From NCBI RefSeq assembly GCF_022761125.1, contig NZ_JAKWJR010000007.1:186001-250000 (forward strand): DNA of 64,000 nt, in the 5' to 3' direction. The stretch's first letter is position 1, and the number at the start of each line of letters is the position of its first letter. The DNA is from Nocardioides sp. SR21. GTDB taxonomy: Bacteria; Actinomycetota; Actinomycetes; Propionibacteriales; Nocardioidaceae. The translations under genes were made by a program, and so were the position numbers. Positions 58,403-64,000 of this stretch are shown piece after piece. Under the pieces are notes generated by a model. That model saw only the letters and a list, made by a program, of their open reading frames with translations. It made no database searches and had not been told where the DNA came from.

Positions 58403-59181
58403 GGACCGTCCTCGTCACCGGTGCCTCCTCGGGCATCGGCGAGGCGACCGCCCGGCTGGTCGCGGCCGAGGGTCTTCACGTCCTGCTCGTCGCCCGGCGG
58501 GCGGACGAGCTCGCCCGGGTCCAGGTAGAGATCGAGGCCGCGGGCGGTCGCGCGACGGCGTACCCCTGCGACCTGACGGACTACGAGGCGATCGACGCCC
58601 TGGTGGCACGGCTGCTCGCCGAGCACGGAGCGGTCGACTACCTGGTCAACAACGCCGGCCGCTCGATCCGGCGGTCGGTCGCGCTGAGCTACGACCGGTT
58701 CCACGACGTCGAGCGCAGCATGGCGATCAACTTCTTCGGCCCGGTGCGGCTCACGCTCGGGCTGCTGCCGGCGATGCGGGCGCAGCGGTTCGGCCATGTC
58801 GTGAACATCGTGACGTGGGGCGTGCAGATGAAGGCCCCGAAGTTCAGTGCCTACATCGCCTCCAAGACCGCCCTGGACTCGTGGAGCCGCGTCGCGGCGC
58901 GCGAGGCGTACGCCGACAACGTGACGTTCACGAACATGCGGTTCTCGCTGGTGCAGACCGCGATGACCGCGCCGACCGAGGCGTACTCCGGGCACGGGGC
59001 GACTCCCGAGCAGGCGGCCCAGAAGGTGCTCAGAGCCCTGCAGAAGCGCCCGATCCACGTGAACACGTTCGCCGGCAACGTCGGCGAGCTGATGAACCTG
59101 CTGGCCCCGCGGCTGACCGAGTGGCTGTTCCACCGGTTCGACCGCAGGTTCCCGGACTCACGGGCGGCGCGCGGCGGGTAG
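58399..59181 (+). CDS. Short-chain dehydrogenase/reductase
   Basis: A 260-residue classical SDR: nucleotide-binding TGASSGIGEATA (about 7-18), NNAGR (about 85-89) and the catalytic Tyr152/Lys156 in YIASK. The usual catalytic serine position falls in NIVTWGVQMKAPKFS, where the typical SS pair is missing, so Thr or a nearby Ser may substitute. The C-terminal extension (ALQKRPIHVNTFAGNVGELMN) is seen in actinobacterial SDRs linked to lipid metabolism. Coupled to the amidase by a GTGA overlap. Confidence 0.88.
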   Translation: MRTVLVTGASSGIGEATARLVAAEGLHVLLVARRADELARVQVEIEAAGGRATAYPCDLTDYEAIDALVARLLAEHGAVDYLVNNAGRSIRRSVALSYDRFHDVERSMAINFFGPVRLTLGLLPAMRAQRFGHVVNIVTWGVQMKAPKFSAYIASKTALDSWSRVAAREAYADNVTFTNMRFSLVQTAMTAPTEAYSGHGATPEQAAQKVLRALQKRPIHVNTFAGNVGELMNLLAPRLTEWLFHRFDRRFPDSRAARGG

Positions 59182-59214
59182 GCCGGGCGTGCTCGGTGGT
59201 GGAGCCGGCTGCCA

Positions 59215-59306
59215 CAGGTTCACCATGTGATGCAGTCGAACCTGCACTTCACACGGCGTGCAGGCCATGTGAAGTGCAGGTTCAGCACCATCACATGGTG
59301 AACCTG
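59215..59306. terminator. Nested double palindrome between converging genes
   Basis: The outer arms CAGGTTCACCATGTGATG (59215-59232) and CATCACATGGTGAACCTG (59289-59306) are perfect 18-bp complements. Inside them AACCTGCACTTCACA (59239-59253) and TGTGAAGTGCAGGTT (59268-59282) form a second perfect 15-bp pair with a 14-nt loop. The SDR and ECF42 sigma genes converge on it, so a bidirectional terminator is the simplest role, but its base composition and length are unlike the other hairpins here. Confidence 0.65.
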
Positions 59307-59345
59307 CGACGACGCGCAACCAGCGGCCGAGCCGTCACCCCGCCG

Positions 59346-60587
59346 CTAGAGGCCGGCGCGGCGGAGCAGGATCCGGCGCTCCGCCTCGTTCCGGGTGAGC
59401 GCGGCCGCGTCGCGGAACGCCCGCGCGGCCTCCTCCTGACGGCCGGCTCGCTCCAGCAGATCGCCGCGCACCGCCGGCACCAGGTGCCACCCCGGCACGC
59501 TGTCGACCGCGTCGATGATCGTCAGCCCGGCCTCGGGGCCGAACGCGCGCCCGTGCGCGACCGCGCGGTTCACCTCCACCACGGGGCCGGGGAAGGTCCG
59601 CGCGAGCACGTCGTACAGCCCGGCGATCTCGACCCAGTCGGTGTCCTCGGCGCGCCGGGCCCGGGCGTGGCAGGCCGCGATCGCCGCCTGGAGGACGTAG
59701 CTGCCGACCGGCGCGCCGCGCTGGGCGAGCTCCTCGGCGCGGCCGAGGGCCGCGAGACCGCGCTCGATGAGCAGCTGGTCCCAGCGGCGCCGGTCCTGGG
59801 CCTCCAGCAGCACCGGGTCGCCGGCCTCGTCGTACCGCGCGCGCAGCCGTGAGCCCTGGATCTCCAGCAGCGCCTGGAGGCCGTGCACCTCCGGCTCTTC
59901 GGGCACCAGGTGGGCCAGCATGCGGGCCAGCCGCATCGCCTCGAGGCACAGGTCGGGGCGGGTCCAGTCGTCGCCACCGGTGGCGGCGTACCCCTCGTTG
60001 AAGATCAGGTAGACGACCGCCATCACGTCCGCGAGCCGCCGCTGCCGCTCCGCGCCGGTGGGCATCTCGAGCTTCGCCCCGCTGTCGGCGAGCTGGCGCT
60101 TGGCGCGCGAGATGCGCTGGCCCATGGTCGCGTCCTTGACGAGGTACGCCCGCGCGATCTCCTGGGTCGTGAGGCCGCCGACCAGCCGCAGCGTGAGCGC
60201 CGCGCGCGACTCCGGCGGCAGCGCCGGGTGGCAGCACAGGAACGCGAGGCGCAGCACGTCGTCCTCGATGTGGTCGACGGCCGCCTCGAAGTCGGGCACC
60301 TCGGCCTCGTCGAGCTCGTGCGCCAGCTCGGCGGTACGCCGGCGCAGCGTCTCGTTGCGCCGGAACTGGTCGATCGCGCGGCGCTTGGCGACCGACATCA
60401 GCCAGGCGCCCGGGTTCGCGGGGACGCCCTGGTCCGGCCACTGCTCGAGAGCCGCGACCAGGGCGTCCTGCGCCAGGTCCTCCGCGAGGTCGACGTCGCG
60501 GGTCATCCGTGCCAGCGCCGCCACCAGGCGCACCGACTCGCGCCGCCAGACGGCGGTGATCGCGTCGTGCGTCGGTGGTGCGGTCAC
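59346..60587 (-). CDS. ECF42-type RNA polymerase sigma factor with C-terminal TPR-like domain
   Basis: A 413-residue sigma factor: ECF region 2 (RMTRDVDLAEDLAQDALVAAL, about 28-48), region 4 (ESRAALTLRLVGGLTTQEIA then MGQRISRAKRQL, about 120-165), and a C-terminal helical domain of about 200 residues (DUF6596/TPR-like; NEGYAATGGDDWTRPDLCLE then EAMRLARMLAHLVPEE). This long form is the ECF42 group, which is always linked to YCII/DGPF proteins and has no classical anti-sigma factor. The YCII gene lies immediately upstream with a four-base overlap. Confidence 0.92.
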   Translation of the reverse strand: MTAPPTHDAITAVWRRESVRLVAALARMTRDVDLAEDLAQDALVAALEQWPDQGVPANPGAWLMSVAKRRAIDQFRRNETLRRRTAELAHELDEAEVPDFEAAVDHIEDDVLRLAFLCCHPALPPESRAALTLRLVGGLTTQEIARAYLVKDATMGQRISRAKRQLADSGAKLEMPTGAERQRRLADVMAVVYLIFNEGYAATGGDDWTRPDLCLEAMRLARMLAHLVPEEPEVHGLQALLEIQGSRLRARYDEAGDPVLLEAQDRRRWDQLLIERGLAALGRAEELAQRGAPVGSYVLQAAIAACHARARRAEDTDWVEIAGLYDVLARTFPGPVVEVNRAVAHGRAFGPEAGLTIIDAVDSVPGWHLVPAVRGDLLERAGRQEEAARAFRDAAALTRNEAERRILLRRAGL

Positions 60588-60940
60588 TGACTGCTGAACA
60601 TCTGCCGGATCTCCACGGAGCCCTCCCAGCCCGGCCAGTGCTCGAGGTGCAGCTCGAGCACCCGGCGGGCGCCCTCGACGGCCTCCTCGTGGGAGCGGAC
60701 CTCGGTGATGGCGTACCCGCCCGCGACCTCCTTGCCCTCGGCGTACGGGCCGTCGGTCTGGGTGATCGTGGCGTCGGCGAGCCGGATCTCGGTGCTGTCA
60801 CGCATGCCGGAGAGTCCGCCCGCCTCGATCATCGAGCCGTCCGCGAACGCCGCCTGCATCTCCTTGCCCATCGCCTCGACCAGGGCCGGCGGCGGGTCGC
60901 CGACGTCCTCGGTCATCTTCACGAACGTGATGTAGCGCAT
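60584..60940 (-). CDS. YCII-related (DGPF) protein linked to ECF42 sigma
   Basis: A 118-residue protein with the YCII/DGPF fold: MRYITFVKMTEDVGDPP at the N terminus and the defining DGPYAEGKEVAGGYAI motif. It is the first gene of the ECF42 pair. AGGAG seven bases before the ATG fixes the start, and a promoter matching the ECF42 consensus lies about 40 bp upstream. DGPF proteins are the known targets of ECF42 factors; their molecular role is unclear. Confidence 0.9.
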   Translation of the reverse strand: MRYITFVKMTEDVGDPPPALVEAMGKEMQAAFADGSMIEAGGLSGMRDSTEIRLADATITQTDGPYAEGKEVAGGYAITEVRSHEEAVEGARRVLELHLEHWPGWEGSVEIRQMFSSQ

Positions 60941-60976
60941 CTGGTTCTCCTGTGGTCGGGTCACTTTCACCCACGC

Positions 60977-61003
60977 GTCGGATGAACTCTTCCCGTTTCG
61001 ACA
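60977..61003 (-). promoter_or_regulatory. ECF42-type promoter
   Basis: On the minus strand TGTCGA (61003-60998), a 17-bp spacer and CGAC (60980-60977) match the published ECF42 target pattern of TGTCGA at -35 with a CGA/TC-type -10. It precedes the YCII-sigma pair and implies autoregulation. Confidence 0.7.
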
Positions 61004-61020
61004 GGGGACGTCACGGACCT

Positions 61021-63175
61021 TCAGCGCCCGGCGGCGACGTACGCGAGCTTGAAGCCGGTCCGGCCGCCGAGGTTCGGGAAGATCAGCGAGGTGTAGGCCA
61101 GGTCGTCGCTCGACACGCCGGCGACCCACCAGGGGGCGTCGCCGCCGGTCGGGTCGGCGACCGGCTTGCCGGTCTTCGCATCGAGGAACGCGCGCGAGGC
61201 ACCGTCCACCCAGAGCAGGTCGCCGATCGCCTCGACGTGCAGCAGGACCCGGTTGCCGTCGAACGCCTTGGGCAGGAACCCGGTGTCGGTGACGCCGTCA
61301 GGACGCATCCGCTCGAGGCCGGGCCGCTTCCACGTCGCGTCGTACCCGCCCCAGACCTCCTTGAAGAGGCCGGCCGCGACCATGCCGTTGCCCGACCGGG
61401 CCACGTCGTACACGGGGCCGTTGATCTTCGGGTCGAACCGGTGGCGGACCTTGCCGGTCGCCGGGTCGATCTTCACGATCGCCGACCGGAGGTAGCGGCC
61501 CTCGAAGCTGCCCGCGGCGACCAGGTCGCCGCCCAGGCTGCTCAGCTCGGTGATGTACCCGCGGCGCTGCACCTGGAAGGAGTCCACCTTCTTGCCGCTC
61601 GGGCCGTAGACGTCGACCCGGTTGAGCGGAAAGCGCTGGTCGTTCTCCAACCGGCGGGCGACGTAGAGCCGGTTGCCGATGGTCGTGATGCCGGTGAGGT
61701 TCTTGACCTTCATCGACCGCGCCGCGATCCGCGCCCCGGTCTCGGGGTCGAGCGCGACCACGTCGCGGGTCCAGTCGTAGAAGTAGGTGCTGCTCTCGGC
61801 CGCGAGCGCGGACGGGTCGTAGCCCATGTGGTTGGTGCCGGCGATCCACACCGCGCCGGCGCCGACGAACAGGTCGCCGTAGGCGTTCTCGGTGGACCGG
61901 AAGCTCGGCACCGGGTCGAGGGTCTCGGCGTCGAACGCCGCGACGCCGCGGGTCTTCACGACGTCGGACATGTAGAAGTGGCCGCCGACGTACATGGAGC
62001 CGGCCGACTGCTCGACGGCGTTCACCTGGAGGTCGTACGACGGCACGTCGATGTCGGCGGCCGCGCCGGTCGCCGCGTCGACGACGGCCAGCCCGCCCTC
62101 GAAGCTGCCGCCGGCCCAGAGCTCGTCGCCGTTCAGCGCGAGGTCGTAGACGCCGGCCGCGACGTACGGGAGGTTGCCCTTCGAGGGGATGACCGGGGCG
62201 AACGTCGGGTCGAGGTGGCCGGTCTCGGGGTCGACCGCGACCAGCCGGCCGGCCTGGCCCTGGACCAGGGTGCGGTCGCTGCCGATGTAGAGCCGGTCGG
62301 CGGTGGGGAGCAGGGTGTGGACCCGGTGGTTCGCGTCGACCGCCATCGGGGTGCCGGTGTCGAACCCGGCATCCACGGCGCCGGTGTCCGGGTCGAGGGC
62401 GATCACCTCGGCGCCGCCGACGTACAGCCGGTCGGCGCCCAGTGCGAGCGCCTGGACGGGGCTGTCCGGCGGCGCGGAGAAGCCGGGGACCGGCGCGCCG
62501 GAGGTGGCATCCAGCGCGTGGATGCCGTCGGAGGCCACGTAGAGCCGGCCGGGGCCGTCGGCGGGCGGGCTGAACACCATCTCGGTGACCCGGCTCGCCT
62601 GCGGGGCGTCGAACGGCAGCAGTGAGCCGTCCTCGGTCGACAGCGCGGCCAGGCGTCCGCGCGCGGTGCCGTCGACGGACGAGAAGGAACCGCCCACGTA
62701 CAGCGTGTCCTGGACCAGCACCATCGCGCTCACGAGGCCGTTGGTGACCGGCAGGAAGTCGGTGTCGAGCTCGCCGCTGGCGAGCACGTGCGCGAGGCCG
62801 CCGGCGGGCTGGCCCCCGATCCGGGTGAAGTCGCCGCCGAGGTACCAGCCGCCGGCGCCGTCGCGGACCGCCACGGAGACCTGGCCGTCGGCGATCTGGG
62901 GGCTCGGCTCGGCCGAGCCGTCCGCGGCGCTCAGGGCCGCCCCCGGGCCGGCGTACCGCCCGACGGTGTCGATAGGCGTAGACCCGGTCGCCCGCGCGGG
63001 CGATCTGGAAGATCTGCTCGTTGGCGACCACCGCGCCGGCGGGCAGGTCGTCGGCGGTGTCCGGGACCTGCTCGGCGGCCTGTACGGCCGGGGGAGCGGG
63101 CTGGGCGGAGGCCGTCGGGCTGAGGCCGAGCGCGAGGACGACGGGCAACGTGAGAAGGACGCGGCGGGGGGCCAT
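61021..63175 (-). pseudogene. Secreted beta-propeller protein, interrupted by a frameshift
   Basis: The signal peptide (MAPRRVLLTLPVVLALGLSP, then TASAQP) and the first 67 residues are in one frame, ending ARAGDRVYA. The remaining 650 residues continue in another frame (IDTVGRYAGPGAALSAADGS...). Omitting the single base at 62974 joins them without loss. The product would be a secreted multi-blade propeller with repeats such as VSAMVLVQDTLYVGGSFSSV, VQALALGADRLYVGG and VDPETGHLDPTF. The start at 63175 has TACCGT six bases upstream; ATG 63196 is an alternative. Either a recent mutation, phase variation or a sequencing error explains it. Confidence 0.75.
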
Positions 63176-63263
63176 GCCGCGACGGTAAAGGCTCATGGAT
63201 TGGCGCACGCCGGTTACGGGGACAACAGTGTCAACGGTCTAGGCCAAGTCTCGGAGGAGCCTG

Positions 63264-63734
63264 ATGAACCGCATCGCTGTCGCCCTGCCCACCACCCTGC
63301 TCGCCGCCCTCGCGCTGGCGCCGATCCCGGCCGGATCGGCCCCACCGACGGGCCTCACCGCCGGTCGCTACCAGAACCAGGCGGTCCAGGCGACGAACCG
63401 GGTCCGGCACCACCACGAACGGGCCGGGTTCCGGACACAGGACTGCCTGCAGAGGTTCGCAGAGCGCCAGGCGCGACGGATGGCGCGCCAGGACCGGATG
63501 TTCCACCAGGAGCTGCGCCCGATCCTGCGCCAGTGCGACCTGACCACGGCGGGGGAGAACGTCGCGTACGGCTACCCGAGCGGCCGCTCGGTGGTGAACG
63601 ACGGCTGGATGAACTCCGAGGGCCACCGCGAGAACATCCTCAACCCGGGGTTCCGGCTGATGGGGATGGGGGCCCGGCAGAGCCGGGACGGTACCTGGTA
63701 CGCCGCGCAGGTCTTCGGCGGCAGGACTCGCTGA
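63264..63734 (+). CDS. Secreted CAP-domain (SCP/PR1) protein
   Basis: A 156-residue exported protein with a signal peptide ending near residue 25 (AGSA) and a CAP domain: NQAVQATNRVRHHHERAGF, CLQRFAERQARRMA, MFHQELRPILRQC, AGENVAYG and the C-terminal GHRENILNPGFRLMGMG. It has the small bacterial CAP form seen in Bacillus and actinobacterial secreted proteins of unclear function. GGAGGAG six bases before the ATG marks the start. It is divergent from the propeller gene across about 70 to 90 bp. Confidence 0.87.
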   Translation: MNRIAVALPTTLLAALALAPIPAGSAPPTGLTAGRYQNQAVQATNRVRHHHERAGFRTQDCLQRFAERQARRMARQDRMFHQELRPILRQCDLTTAGENVAYGYPSGRSVVNDGWMNSEGHRENILNPGFRLMGMGARQSRDGTWYAAQVFGGRTR

Positions 63735-63756
63735 GGGCTGAGCGGCGTACCGGGGG

Positions 63757-63930
63757 TCAGTCGTGCGAGCGGTCGGAGACGGTGACGTCCGGTCGTCCGA
63801 CGTCGCTCGCGTTGGCCAGCTGGGCCACGGAGAGCAGGGAGGCGGCCACGAGCCCGGCGACCGCGACCGCGCCGACGATGCGCGCGCGGTGGCGTCGCAA
63901 CGCGGGGGTGGGGCGGACTTCGATGATCAT
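63757..63930 (-). CDS. Small single-pass membrane or exported protein
   Basis: A 57-residue frame that is short but well formed: MIIEVRPTPALRRHRARIVG, then a hydrophobic helix (AVAVAGLVAASLLSVAQLA, about 21-39) and a polar tail ending TVSDRSHD. GGGAG lies eight bases before the ATG. It converges on the CAP gene. No homology is recognised; the membrane helix and ribosome-binding site are the main support. Confidence 0.55.
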   Translation of the reverse strand: MIIEVRPTPALRRHRARIVGAVAVAGLVAASLLSVAQLANASDVGRPDVTVSDRSHD

Positions 63931-64000
63931 GGCGTGCTCCCGAGAGCGGTGGTGGGGAATGTCGGGGGTCGATCTGGCGACCCTGGGAGGGCCGGTGAGA

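Noticed and set aside
1..64000. rRNA, tRNA or tmRNA genes
   Set aside because: I found no tRNA-like cloverleaf with T-loop consensus or rRNA sequence by eye; a tRNAscan run would be needed to exclude one formally.

Overview
This is 64 kb of very GC-rich chromosome from an actinomycete, most likely a Nocardioides-type member of the Propionibacteriales. The evidence is a mycothiol gene (mshB), a 7Fe ferredoxin FdxA, an F420-type luciferase-like oxidoreductase, DUF3117, DUF5999 and DUF6912 proteins, an actinobacterial ileS T-box leader, the sigE-rseA-htrA locus, frequent GTG starts, and many starts that look leaderless (TANNNT 6-8 nt before the start codon). I saw no rRNA, tRNA, CRISPR array, prophage or transposase, so this is mostly core chromosome with some accessory islands.

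Layout. 0-14 kb: end of mshB, a DUF6113 membrane protein, VanW protein, a repeat cluster (array A), secreted lipase, AGE-family epimerase, GNAT acetyltransferase, fdxA-dapC, an RTX-repeat protein, DUF5999, a lysozyme-like/M15-like cell-wall protein, dapD, an iron-boxed siderophore-binding lipoprotein and two tandem DinB (DUF664) genes. 14-20 kb: T-box leader and ileS, then a drug-type ABC exporter facing its TetR regulator across twin operators. 20-23 kb: a compact cassette that looks like a type VII secretion effector module (small ESX-like protein, WXG-HExxH protein, DUF4919 protein, WD40 lipoprotein). 24-32 kb: LLM oxidoreductase under a KstR-like operator, dapE, LOG protein, DivIVA-like protein, M14 peptidase, echA-paaX, DUF3117, pepA. 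32-35 kb: a 919-residue glycine-rich secreted protein. 35-39 kb: methyltransferase / sigE-rseA-htrA stress locus. 39-42 kb: CpaB-like and CpaE-like genes without the rest of a Tad pilus. 42-45 kb: a cupredoxin-like lipoprotein with a polytopic partner, and a WS/DGAT-family acyltransferase with an altered active-site motif. 45-55 kb: amino-acid catabolism (pruA, kynA, 180-kDa NAD-glutamate dehydrogenase) between two striking tandem arrays (B and C). 55-64 kb: a SigE-type ECF sigma/anti-sigma pair, amidase and SDR, an ECF42 sigma-YCII pair with its own recognisable promoter, a frameshifted secreted beta-propeller gene and a CAP-domain protein.

Functional links. DapD, DapC and DapE, the consecutive succinylase-branch enzymes of diaminopimelate/lysine synthesis, all lie here in separate units. 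PruA yields glutamate and the NAD-glutamate dehydrogenase oxidises it to 2-oxoglutarate. Three ECF sigma factors each sit beside a partner gene.

The most unusual signals are: a tandem array that captured and amplified the 3' end of kynA; a 108-bp array of six units; tiny divergent spacers with overlapping -10 elements serving leaderless genes on both sides; a methyltransferase whose natural start after a perfect AGGAGG is ATC; and the putative type VII effector cassette.
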